Source: Kalmusia sp. IMI 367209
Lineage: Eukaryota; Ascomycota; Dothideomycetes; Pleosporales; Didymosphaeriaceae
Reading direction: 5' to 3'
Assembly (NCBI GenBank): GCA_027946365.1
Contig: JAPEUQ010000001.1
Location: 4,316,345 to 4,380,344 of the forward strand
Length of the DNA stretch: 64,000 nucleotides
Shown here: piece by piece, positions 22,248 to 35,256 of the stretch
Numbering within the stretch: position 1 is the first letter of the stretch
Layout: every line of letters begins with the position of its first letter
The notes under the pieces: generated by a model
The model's input: only the letters and a program-made list of their open reading frames with translations
Told to the model about the DNA's origin: nothing
The model's database searches: none
Position numbers and translations under genes: made by a program

Positions 22248-25200
22248 TAGACTAGTAAATGGGTTGGGGTTAACTATAAATAGATTAGGGTTAAGTTAGC
22301 TATTACTAAGTATTAGGTATAGATTGGGGTTAGGTTATATAAACCTTAGGTGTAGATTAAAGTTAAATTATATAGACTCTAGATATAGGTTAGGTTGAAT
22401 TACATAGACCTTAGGTATAGGTTAGATTAAGGATTTCTATCTAGGTTAGATTTATATAATAATAATTTATATTAATATTTTATATAATTATATTACTAGA
22501 AAGTATATTTAGGAAAACGTCTATAACTTTTATAGAATACTCTACTAGCGGAAGTTAGAGATATAAACTATTTATTTATAATAGCTATTAAATATAGTAA
22601 TATAAAGAAGGTTAAACCCTTTAATATTTATATAATTAAAGTATTTACTCCCTATTTATACTAGAAATATATATAATATCTTCCTATTCTATAATCTCTT
22701 TCTTATCTATAACCTCTTTCTCCTTTATAATCTCTTCCTCCTCTATACTATCTATATAATCTAAATAGATTAAAAGCTTAAAAAGATTATTTACTCTATT
22801 ATAAGGTGCTAGGCTATCCTCTATAATAATATATTACTCCTTCTCTTAAAAATTATATACTTAAAAAATATAATCTACTAAATTCTCTAGACTAAAAGAT
22901 GGTGTCTCCGATCTCTAATTATATCTCTTATAATATTAAAAATATACTTAATACTTATTATAATAATTTAAATAGATAGAATATCTTTTATAATTTAGAT
23001 AAAATAAGGATAAATATTCTTATTTACTTTTTACTACTATAAAATATTAAAAGATTCATCTATAATAATATAAGATATACTTAAATAAGTTTCTCCTTTC
23101 TAACGTATTATCTCTTACTCTTCTTCTATATATTATAAGCTAGTACCCTAGTTTTAGCTAGATACTAAAATACTACTTAACTATAATTAATTTAAGAATA
23201 GGGGCTTCCAGAACCACTCTATACCTAATAATTATCTAGAATAGATAGTTAAGATTAGAGTAAAATCTCTAGTTTCTTTATTATTATAGCGATTAAGGTA
23301 TTAAAGAAATTACTAATAATAGTTATATTTATTTTAAACTTTCTAAGTATTATTCTATAGATAGTATTAATAATTACTATAATAAATAGTTATAATAATA
23401 GTATTTTATATACTATAAGCTTTGTGTTGGATTGAGAATAGTTATATAGTTAAATAAAAAGCCCTACTCTATATTTATTTTTAAATAGTACTTATTTAGT
23501 TTAATTTATTCTTTTTAGCTATAGCTTTTACTATTATTAACTACTCTATATTATCTCTATTCTTTAAATCTTTACTAAGCTCTTCCGTCATCTTATCTAA
23601 AAATCAAAGAGTTAGTTATATATAAACTAGATATATTAAATCTATAGTTTTTAGTTCTAGCTTAAAGAGTTAGTTATATCCTTAAATCTCTTTAGTATAG
23701 CTGTAATAAGCTTAAGGTAATACCACTTAGTATAAGATAGTTAAAGTTATTTAAGATTATAGAAATCTATCTCTACGTTATTATTATTACTAGTAGCCCT
23801 AGTAATATAAGGAGTTATTTTTAAGTTAATTTCTTATTTAAGCTATTTATTAATATATAACTAAAGTTTAACTACGTAGTTATATATATTAAACGTTAAA
23901 TTCTAATGAGTTCTTATATTTTTATATAATAGAGACGTTCTTTGATAGTAGGATTACTAAGTAGTAATAAAATATTTAAAATATTATAAGAATTAATTAA
24001 TCGCTTTATATATTATCTAGAGCTAGTCATAACTTAGTCTATAATAAATATCTATAATAAAAGCTAGTTTACCTTCTAAAGAGAATTTAGTATTAAAATT
24101 TCTAATTAAATCTTATTTATATAGTATTATTATAGATTTTCTTTAACCTCTAGCTTACTAGGAGCTGCTAGCTTAAGATACTAAATAATATCCTAGACAA
24201 CTAGATTAATAATATAAGTGAGGCATAGAACCATATTCTTAATAAAATTCTAATTAATATCTTCTTCTTATAGTTAAGTTTAGATAGTATAAGCTAGTAT
24301 TCTATTATTACTAGTATTATTATATATAATAGTTAGAAGTTACTACTTAGTATTCATATTAGATAGAACTCTATAGTACTTCTAATACTATAGACATACC
24401 TATATAGCTTTTATAAATTAGGATAAAATCAAGTAGCTTTTATAAAATTCCTAGTTATTATTAATATAATACCCCTTTACTAAAAAGCTAAGATGGTTTC
24501 TTATAGACTAAGTATTTAAGGTAATTAAAATCTTTATAGTTTTATAAAGATTATAAAGTAGAGAAGCTTTAATTATTTTAACTTAATTCTAGAATATTAA
24601 CTATAATTTATAATAACTCATTATCATAGTATTAGGCCTAAAGTATTAAAGAAAGTGTTAAAGGATAGTCTCTCTACTATTTAGAAAGACTAGTTATTAT
24701 TTATTATCACTTATATAAGTTCATTCTCATAGATTATAGGAGAATATAATGAGACTAGTGTTATAGTATTTTAATAATATAGAGACTAGGCTATAGATAT
24801 AGATAACTAAATATATATAGAAGTTAGAGTCTTCTTATAAGATTAAATATTAAGGTAATTTATAAGATGCTTAGTTCTAATTATTTTAACTATTAAATGT
24901 TAAAAGTACAAATCCATAATTAAGATAGAATATATATAGGTGACTATTCTATATACTATATAATCTCTTTAAATTAGGTCTAGATTTAGCTAAAATAAGA
25001 GGTTAAATTTATTATAGATTATGAGTTAAAGGATCTATAGCCTATATAGTTTTACTCTACTATTTATTTTATATAGAATGAATTTTACTTTATTCCTCAT
25101 TATATTCATTATTTATAGATAAATATTTAATTAATATTAGGGTACTTTAAGTTCCCCTCTAATAATTTAGGCGCTTAATTAGAATTAATTAAAGATAGGT

Positions 25201-28200
25201 AGAAACTATAGGGATTAAAGAGTGATACTATAAGTAGAATAGATAAAAATAGTAGTATAATAAAAAGATATAATAAAACTAAAGGAGTTATAAGATATAT
25301 TAATAGTCTAAGAGGATTTAATACGTATATTTCTATTTATTTAACTATAAGATAGGGTGTAGGGCTTATAATATTCTAGTACGTCTATTTACATTCCTAA
25401 GTATATTCTATAATAAGTAAGTATTAAAATTATAAATAATATATTTATATTTTAGATAAATAATCTATAATTATTAATTATATTAACTATTACTAGCTAA
25501 TTATAGTTAAGTAGAGTACTAAAACTTAACTAAGATTTATCTCTTAATATTTAAGTATTTATTTTATAGTAGACTCTAATACTTAATCATCTTTATTAAA
25601 AAACCCCTTAAAATCTATAAAGCCCTTAAACTCCTCTTTACTATTATTATTATCCTTATTTTTATCTTTATTAGTAGAGGTTTTATATTTATTATCCCCT
25701 TATTATACGTAGCGTTAATTTTAGAGTTATAGTTAATTTCTTCTTTATATTTATTACTCTTATTACTAAGAATATATAGTAAATTACTTTTAAGCTGTAA
25801 TATCTTTCTTCTAGATATATACTTAAGGATAGATATAAGCTTATAACGTCTAACATAATTAGTATATAAGTATAATAAAAGAATATAATAAATTTACTAC
25901 TAGTCCTTATTTATTACTATAACTAACTCTTCTTTAGTAAAGCTATTTATAAATTATTACTAATTAGCTTTAGTCTTTTTACTTTTAAATATATTACTTT
26001 TAAGCTTTACTAAGCCATCTTTATAAATATTTTATATAATTTTCTTAAGGGCACTACTAGATTTATAGAGTTATAACTCTCTATAACTTAGAGTTATCTA
26101 TTAGAAGAGCTTTTACTAGCCTAGGCTAGCTTCTCTAGAGATTTATAGTACTATCTAAAGGAAACTTTATAATTAAGCTTCTTCTATTTCTAGTAGACTT
26201 ATTAAGCTAAGCTACTAGCTATTTATCTATACCTTATAAGTATAAATATATAATAAATTACTATTATAACTTACTACTCTTCTAATTCTAAAAGCGTTAA
26301 TCTAAAAACTTCTTCTATTTTATCTTAAAATAGTTTTCTTTATATCCTTAGATAGAGAAGTGTACGTGTCTTATTTTTAAATTTTTAAGTATACTTTTAG
26401 TAGAACGATTAGTAGTATTAGTGCTCTTAATAGTCTTAGTCTCTCTATTATATAGAGTAGCTTAATCTCTTTACTAAATAGTATAAATACTATTACTAAA
26501 TATATTCTTAAATAATACTAATAAGTTTATAAGATGACCTTTTAAAAACCACTCTATCTATATAGTAAAAGAATATAATTGATTTCTTACTCTTTAGAAG
26601 TAAAATCCTATATAAATTAGTTTATACTATAATAATAAACTAGAATAAATATCTCTATAAGCTTATCCTACTTATTATAGTTATATCTAGCTAGTATCTC
26701 ATACTTAATACTAGGTAGTAAACCCTTAGGACGATCTAGATAATTAGTCTCTTTAATAGACTCTTATTTAATAGGCGGAGACTTTATTACACAGAAACTA
26801 TAATAAAGATATATAGTAACTTATAAAGTAATTCTATAAAAGTATAATAGTAGAAGGTAGATAGAAGAAAGTTAATAAAAGACTAACTATAGATATAGTT
26901 AAGCGAGATTTAGTAGTCTATATATAATACTAGTATGGTATAATAATAATAAATAATAATAATTATATATTATATATATATATATAGTAACCAAAAAAGT
27001 TATATTACTATAATAAGAGTATTAATTAAAAGTATATCTTAAGCTCTTTCCTATATAAATTATCACGGAAATTTATTATAGAGTTATTATAATATATACT
27101 AATAGAGTCTATAAATTAGTTTATTTAACTTTTATATTTTCTCTTATCTTTACTTTCTTCCTTTTATCTTTACTTTCTTACTTTTATATTTACTACTATA
27201 TAACTATTATCTTAGTGACTAAACTTCTACTTTCTATTTTTACTTTCTACTTTTATTTTTAACTGCTCTAACTTTTATCGCTACTCTATAAACTCTATCT
27301 ATAATAGTTAAATCTAAATAAGTTACTATTAAAAAGCCTCACTATAAGCTAGTAACTAGTAGAAAAGCTCTAAGAAAGATCTAGCTAGTAAGGCTATGTA
27401 TAAGAAGATTATTAATAATATAAAGAAAAAGCGGTGCTTTAAGCTAGATAGTAAGTTATTATAACTTCTAATTATATTCTTAAGCTAATAGGATATAGTG
27501 GTAGTACTTAGAGAGATTAAATAATATTAAAAACTATAGAGTTACTTATTTATAAGTTTTTATTCTTATGTCTTATTCGTAAGCTAGTCTATACCTATAA
27601 GCTAGACTTATATATCTAGGCTTTTATACTAAGTGCTCTTTAAGAAGCTATTAAGGCGTTTATGATTAAATATCTTAAAGATATATACCTCTAATTAGTA
27701 TATTAACTATTAAGTAAATACTTATTTTCTAGACTACTAAATGAATGTGATCTATATAAAGAGGATTATAATTTAGATTAAAGATTCTTATTTAGTAAAA
27801 CGTTATTATTAAAGATATTATATCCTATATATTTTATTAAATTAAGGAGAAAACCTATTAGGGGTAGTAGTTATAGGTTATAAAACTCTAGTAGTAATAA
27901 ATCTAGTTATATTATTATAATTAACTATAATAAATGCGTAATAGTTAATATTACCTAGCTACCTAGTATCCACCTTAATAATAATCATAATTAAAAAAAT
28001 GACTAAGACGTAAATAGAAATATATTAATTAATTATAATTACTTAGACCCTAGACATAATCATATATCCTAACCCTAATCTAACCCTAATTTTAGTAACC
28101 TAATCTTAACCTATACCTATTACTAGCGCTAAATTAATGGGTTTAGGTATAGGTTAGGTTAGGGTCTTATGTAATCTAACTTAATCTCAACCTAACCTAT

Positions 28201-28217
28201 ACCCATTTACTAGTCTA
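22248..28217. mobile_element. Nested hAT-like DNA transposon with 17-bp TIRs and an 8-bp target duplication
   Basis: Perfect 17-bp inverted repeats (TAGACTAGTAAATGGGT) end this 5970-bp element. It is flanked by the 8-bp direct repeat GATAGAAC at 22240-22247 and 28218-28225. Removing it and one GATAGAAC rejoins a Gypsy LTR that is continuous in the other copies, so the boundaries are firm. Short TIRs and an 8-bp target duplication fit the hAT superfamily. The interior is RIP-decayed and I could not read a transposase or the hAT dimerisation region, so the superfamily rests on the ends alone. Confidence 0.75.
22311..22430 (+). repeat. Subterminal tandem repeats of the hAT-like element
   Basis: About four copies of a degenerate unit of roughly 35 bases built on TTAGGTATAGGTTAGGTTA. 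Related motifs in inverted orientation lie at the right end (about 28065-28200). Subterminal repeats of this kind are often transposase-binding sites in hAT elements. Confidence 0.6.
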
Positions 28218-31200
28218 GATAGAACCTATAGAGTTATTATATAATTATATTATATATTTATATTATACTTAGTATTACTTCCGTAATTATAATACTAGTC
28301 TTCTTAATTCTATTAATTATTACTATTAATACTATTATTATTATAATTCTATTATAATATAATAGTTATAATATTATTTCCCCTCTTAGTTCTTTAGTCT
28401 AAAGAATATTCTATTATAGAGATAAAACTATATTAGTAGAATAATTTTTATTAATTTTTAGATTATTATTACCCTTTATATCTTCTTATAAAACTACTAA
28501 ATATCTTATACTTATTAATAAAATTAGTTATTATAGGTTTATTACTATATCTTATTTTTAATATACTAGGCTAAATTTAGATTATATCATTTCTCCTCAT
28601 AATACTTTAAAAAGGTTAACTTATAAACCTTATATAAGATTTAGCGTTTAATATTCTTATAATATAAATAATATTTTAATAGTAAAAGTAAGTAATTTAT
28701 CTAAGTATTTTACCTTATATTAATTACTTATAGTGCGATCTATTAGTCATTTTTAAGTTAAAATTTAAGTTAAATTAGATAAGGCTAAGAAAGTCTAGAA
28801 GGTAGTTCTAAATATATTAGCTACTATTTATACTAGGGTGGTAAGGCTTTAAAAATAGAAGGAGTTTTTTTAATAAATAGAAGGATTATTAGTCTATGGT
28901 TCTAGAGGTAGAGTTAGATTAAAAAGAAATAAATTTATAAGCTATTAATCTATAGAATAGTCTAAAGGAGGTAGAAGTTAATTTAAATATTATTTATACC
29001 TCTAGTAGTAATATTATTCTTCCTAATTTATAGTTAGATAGTCTAGATTTTAATTTATTATCTTCTAGTTTCTTTTATAAGATTAGTTTAGCTAGTACTC
29101 CTCTAGTTTCTTAGAGTAGTTAAGGTTTTCTTTTTAATTTTTAGGTATTATTCTATGGGTTTCCGTTTTTGTTGGTTCTAGCCTATCTAATCTAATAATA
29201 GTTCTTTTTATTTTAGTAATAATAGTTAGTTATATATAAGACTTTTTTTTTTTTTATCTTTATATATATCTACTTTATATACCATTAGTTACGTATTCTA
29301 AGGTACCTTTTCTAATAGTACTATATAGAAGATAGAATAATAAACTTTTATAGATTCTAGTAGTTTTAATTAATATATAACTAGTATAATCTATTTTATT
29401 ATTTTATATAGTCTAATTTTTAGGTAATTAAGCTTTCTAGAAGGTCGTTTACTAATTATATTTTTTTATAGTAGCTAGACTTTCTCTCTTTTCTCTAGTA
29501 TAGATATAGTTTTTATTTATAGTTATAGTACTTCTTTATTTAGAGTTATAAGAATATAATATTATTTTTAGTATATTATATATTTATATAATCCTTTTTA
29601 TCTAATTTTCTTTATTTATACTTTATAATTCTATTACTTTTAGTACTTAGTATACTTTTAGTATAAATCCATAGTTAATATAGAATAGTATAACCTAGTA
29701 GTACTATATTATAAGCTATTATAAGCTAACTAGGCTATAGAAAGTAATCCTACCTAGTTATTTTATTAATAGTTAAGATAATATCTTAAGTATTATTCTA
29801 CTATCTAGTTTATACGTTCTATTTATCCATCTATCTAAGAATGGTATACTATAGATATACTATATTTAATTTTAATTTATCTAATTACTATTATCTATAG
29901 TTTTAAGGTAAATCTAACGTCTTAGTCTATAATAATCTTATCTAGTATTCTATAGTAGACTACTACTATTAATAAAAATCTAAAGACTATCTATTCCACT
30001 TTATTAATTTTTTAATATAAGAGAAAGTAACTATACTTTATTATTTTATTAATAATTATTATAATTCTATTATATTCTACTCTATTATTAGGATCTTTAG
30101 ATTTTAATAACTATATAATAAAATCTATTATTACCGTCCCTACAGTTATTTAGGGTTTCTACTAGTTAGAGTTCTCTATAGGGTATATATCTTTTAGGTT
30201 TATTTTAGTAGTAATTAGTATAATCTTAAGAATTTTAATAATTATTTATTTTACTTTTAGAAAGTAGTAGCTTTATAAGAGTCATTCTAAGATTCTTTTA
30301 ATTTCTTAATATTTATATATTAATACTTTATAGAATTACCTAATAAATTCTTATTATATTTTCTTAAAAATATAGATTTAATTATAGACTTTTATTAGTC
30401 CGGCTTTAGTAGTAGTTTTTTTTTAGTAGATAACTTAAGTCTTTTATTATCTATCCTATTTTTATTAAATCTATTTCTTCTATTTATTAGTCTAAAGTTT
30501 TATTAAGGCTACTAATTTAGAATAATTATAAATTATATTTCCTTATTATTATATATTAATAGGGCTACTAAGATCTAAATTATTCCTTATAGGTTTAGTC
30601 TTCTACTTAAGGCGTTAGCTTATAAGTTATCTAATTTCTTAATATAGATGATTTTAAAGTTAAATATAATTAATTATTTTATCTATCTAGTTTATTATTA
30701 ATTTAGGACCTTAGTTATTATAAATCTAGTAAGATTCTTATAATTTAAATAGACTAGGATTTAGTACTTTCCCATAGAGATATATCCTCCATTCCTTAAA
30801 TATTATAAATATAGCTAGTATTTCTTTATTATATATATTATAGTTTAGCTCTAGTAGTTTTATCTTCTATAAATAATATTTTACTAGATATTTTTATCTA
30901 TTTATAGGTCTCTCTAAGTAGGCACGCTCTAATAGTAAAGTTAAATATATCTATTTTTAAAATATTAATAATTATAGGTTAAAGATTTATAATATTAAAT
31001 ACTTTATAAATTTTCTTTTTAGAGTATCTATTACTATTATATATTCTCTTATCTACTTAAAGGGATATCTTTTTTATTAATTTTATTAAAGTTAGTTACT
31101 TTAAACTAATATAGGATAAACTTTTATAAAAGTTATAGAATCCTAAAAAGAATTATACTTTCTTAATATTTTTTAGCTCTAACTATTTAGAATATCTTTA

Positions 31201-31249
31201 ATCTTTACTAGTTTTATCTTAATTCTTTAATAATATATATCCTAAACTA

Positions 31250-34200
31250 TACCACTAAGATAGAATTAGATTACTTCTAGGGGCGAAAATGAGTTCGCTC
31301 TATAATAGAATTTAATTTTAACTACTTAGTAAGGCAGATGCATATTAATAAGGTCTAGATAATAGGATGCTTACTCTTACCTCTAGGGAGTAAAGCTATA
31401 GAGTGATATTAATAATAAAACTACCTCTTACCCCTAGAGGCAAGACTATAAAACGACGTTAATAGAGGGAAATTATTTCTTACTCCTAGGGGCAACGCCC
31501 TGAAGAAGGTCTTAATAATAAAAATTTATTTCTTATTTTTAGGGGTAAGGGTATAAAGTAGTTTTAATAGTAATAAACTTAATTTTACCCTAGAGGTAAG
31601 ATAGTATATATATTAATAGTAGAATTCCAACGCTTACCCTTAGGGGTAAGGGACTAGATTATATCTACTTATATAGCTTAATTAACTATAATCTTACCCT
31701 GATAAAGATTAGTCTTATCTAGCTATATAGTAGTTAGTTTTATTCTTTAAAACTACTCTACTTTATTACTTCCTTTATTCTCATCCCATCTATCTATATT
31801 TATAATAAAATAAAAAGTACGCTAATAACTCTACTTCTAAAGTAAAAAGCGTTTATTACTTAAAAAAAGAAATTTATCTAGAGTAAAGCTGAGTAGTACT
31901 ATATAGCTATAGTTAAATTCCCTATTAATATACTTACTCATGAGTGGAGTATTGGAACGAATAGGTCTATTAATAAAGCCTATAAGGACTAACTCTATAA
32001 GATATTTAAAGAAAGAGGTATACTATAATAGAATCCTAATTATTAGTTATAAATTATTTATAGTAGGGCTTACGTTAATTAGATACTAGAATATCTTAGA
32101 TAGAAGAGAAGTAAGGCTGGCAGTACCACTATCATTATATATAAAAACTTACTAGATATAGAGATAAACTTTCTATTATTTAAAGAGTAGAGTAGTATTA
32201 TTAAAAAGTAGTAAAAGCTAGAGCTTATTATAGACTAGTACTAAATAGAAATATTTAAAAAACTTCTTAAGACGTTAGAGTCTTAGTATACTAAGTGATA
32301 GTGGGTTTATAATATTTATAATTAAGATAATTTATCTCCCCTATATAGTAGCTAAGATAAGTTAATTCTAGCTATAGATACGCTATCATTATACCTATAT
32401 ATTAAGTTATGTATAAATTAAGAAGGTATAACCTTACTAGATAACTATAACTAGATATAAATAGACCTTACTATACTATCTTTAAATAATAGTAATTTGT
32501 TTAAGGACTTAAATAAAGTAGTAGTATAATAGATATTTAAATATCTTAGATTAAGTAGTTAGGTTAAGTTTCCCGTCTAATGACTAGCTATATTATAAAA
32601 GAATAAGCGTTAAAACTAGATAATTATAAGATAATATTAATTCCTATAAGATAGACTCTATTCACCATTTTTATGTTTAAATGGATGGCGAGCTATAGAA
32701 TAGATAATATAAATAGATATAGTTTTAAGCCTATCTTTAAGCCTATCTTAGAGTATATACTAAGCGTTATTATAGTATTAATTTACTATATTTAACTAGG
32801 TAATCTAGGTGGCATCTATACTATATAACTAGTTTAGCCTTAATATTAATATATTAGATTAAAATTGGCTAGTAGGTTTATCAGTAATATATAATTAGAT
32901 TAATATATAGAATTTATTTTACCTAGATCTTATATCTAATAAAGTATCTCAGCCTTCTAGTAATTACCTATAGGACTTTCTATTAACTCTTAGTAATAAA
33001 GTATACTATAATCTATACTAGTTTATTATCTTTAATTTAATATATTATTTCTTTGACATCTAAGCATTACTTAAAATAATAAGATAAAAAGATAAGATTA
33101 TAAGCGCCATAATATTCTATATTAGATAGTGGCTAAACTAAAAAGCCTACCTAAGTTACTAATTATAATAATAATAAGCCAGCTCTCTAAGAAGATCTTA
33201 TTCCTAGTCTATAGAAAAGTATGGTAAAGAGATAGAGGTAAAGTTAATTATATTATAATAATAGATTCTAGACTTTATATAATATTAAGCCTTAGAGGAT
33301 TTTACTAGTATAATTATAGATTACTATCTTTATAAGTACCTAGATATATATATTTAAAATATACGCCGCGCGCTTTAAGTTTATAATATAGTAAGGCTTA
33401 CTTTTACTCATTTAAGACTTTATTAGCCTAACCTATAGTATCCTTATATAGTACATTTTAACTCAAAAGTTCTATATAGCACCCCTTCTAACCCTTATTA
33501 ACTATAGCCTATAATATATAAGAATTTATTTACTAGTTATTAGAAATCGCCTAGAATCTAGCCTCCAGTCATTAATAGCCAGTAAACTAGATAAGATTCT
33601 CTAACTAATAGTTACTAAGTGGGCGTTAGAGCATTATATAGATATATTAATATATAGTAATAAGGATAGAAAGTATTAAAGGCTACTTTAGTAAAGACTA
33701 AATATGTAAAATTTACTATACTACTTATTAAGCTAAATCTAGCACGATTATTATATACTTAAGAATAGAAAATATCTCTATATAAAGCTTATTAGACTAA
33801 GGTATAAATAAAGGCTATTAGATAATATTAATATTTAGACTAGATAAGAATAAAATAAAATAGGTAATACTACTAATCTTAATTCTAGTTATATAATCTT
33901 TATTAATAGATAAAGTAGTATACTATACTATATAATATATTACTTATTAATAGAGATATACTAGTTTTTAGCTAGGCCCAACATCACCTCTCCACTAGAA
34001 GATAGTTAATATCTAGTAGATAATGGATAAGATTGCGTATATATAATTAAAGACTCTAAATACTAGAGGAATAAGATAATAGTAGTTAGGCTAAAATAAT
34101 ATAAAACTATCTAAAGCTTTAAAATACTTAACTAGATAGTAAATAGAGAGTATTATTTAATAGAGGTAATAAGAAGCTTTTATATAATATAATATAGTAC

Positions 34201-35256
34201 TTTATAGCTTAGTCTAATAGTAACTTAACTTAAAAACTTAATAATTCTACTTTCTATATTAATCCGATTAGTAGTAGTAGTAGTCTATTTAAAATTTCTT
34301 TTATTTATAATATACTAGATAATGATATTATACTATAGTATCTAGTAACTATACCTACTTATAGTAGCTAACTAAGTAAGTAAAAGATGTAACGTAGTAG
34401 GCTTTACTAACCTAATTATTTATAACTATATCTCTAACTCTTAGTAGTATACCCTATAGTATTTATATATACTTTTTATAGTCTATTATCTTATTAGCGC
34501 CCTTTCTGCGTGGCGCTAAAGTCCTTCTATACTAGTAGTCTACTAGCCTACTTATTATAATGGATATTAACATAAAGCTTAATAATATAATAATAATAAT
34601 TAAGAATATATATCTCTACTACGTTGATTATGGGTAGAGGAGATATAAAGTAAGGATATACTAAATTTTTAAAGTAATTAAGTTTATACTAGCTATATAA
34701 CAATTATTTTAACAACTATAGTGGTATAAATCTTTTAAGAAAAATAATACTAAGCCTAGCTTTAATTATTTATTTTTAAATAGTCTTCTAAGTATTAATT
34801 ATTTATATAATATATTTATATCCTCTTTAAAGCTAGATTTATCTAGATATTTACCTTTTCTATCGCATTAATTCGTGATGTTATTAATCTATATATCTAG
34901 ATACTATAATAACAACGTTCTCATATAATAATAATAAATTATATATAAAAGATTATATAGCTTTTAGACTATAAATTATTAGTAGAAATATTTTAAATCT
35001 ATTATTAAGCCTAGCGCTATCACTTTAGTGAAAGAAAATAATCTTACGTATATACTTTTTAGCATATAAAATATATGAGACGTATAGATAAAAACTATAA
35101 GTTATAATAATATAGTATAGGGTTACCCAAAACTTTAAAATAATAAAAATATATATTAATATTATTTTAGACTAGACGCCGATAAGCCTTTATATAATAT
35201 AATATAATATTATAGGGGTTAGTCCTATAGTAGCTCACCCCTAGAAGTATAACTAT
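31250..35256. mobile_element. Candidate DNA element with weak TIRs, RIP-decayed
   Basis: TACTTCTAGGGGCGA at about 31270 is mirrored by TCACCCCTAGAAGTA at about 35242, a 15-bp inverted match with one mismatch. It begins close to where Gypsy copy A is cut off. No clear target duplication is seen. A plus-strand frame from about 31880 to 33560 can be followed if TAG and TAA are read as former Gln or Trp codons, but the protein was not recognised. Boundaries are tentative. Confidence 0.35.
31377..31650. repeat. About 52-bp tandem repeat, six copies, each with a palindromic core
   Basis: Cores related to TTACCCCTAGGGGTAAG begin near 31377, 31428, 31480, 31533, 31585 and 31634, a spacing of 49-53 bases. 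The linkers share a degenerate TATAAAGYGATGTTAATA. Several copies are damaged by transitions but the palindrome is preserved in most. Confidence 0.75.

Larger units (their letters stand above)
21959..31245 (-). mobile_element. Ty3/Gypsy element copy A: LTR plus 3' interior, split by a nested transposon and truncated
   Basis: The LTR is in two pieces, 21959-22247 and about 28218-28382. The interior from about 28383 to 31245 aligns base by base with 50885 to about 53760 of the complete copy (for example TTCCCCTCTTAGTTCTTTAG against TTCCCCTTTTAGTTCTTTGG). In that copy the matching part encodes the integrase and RNase H end on the minus strand. Similarity ends near 31245, within the region between RT and RNase H, so the gag end, protease, most of the RT and the other LTR are not seen here. 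It is more mutated than the copy at 50-57 kb, suggesting an older insertion or more RIP cycles. Confidence 0.7.
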
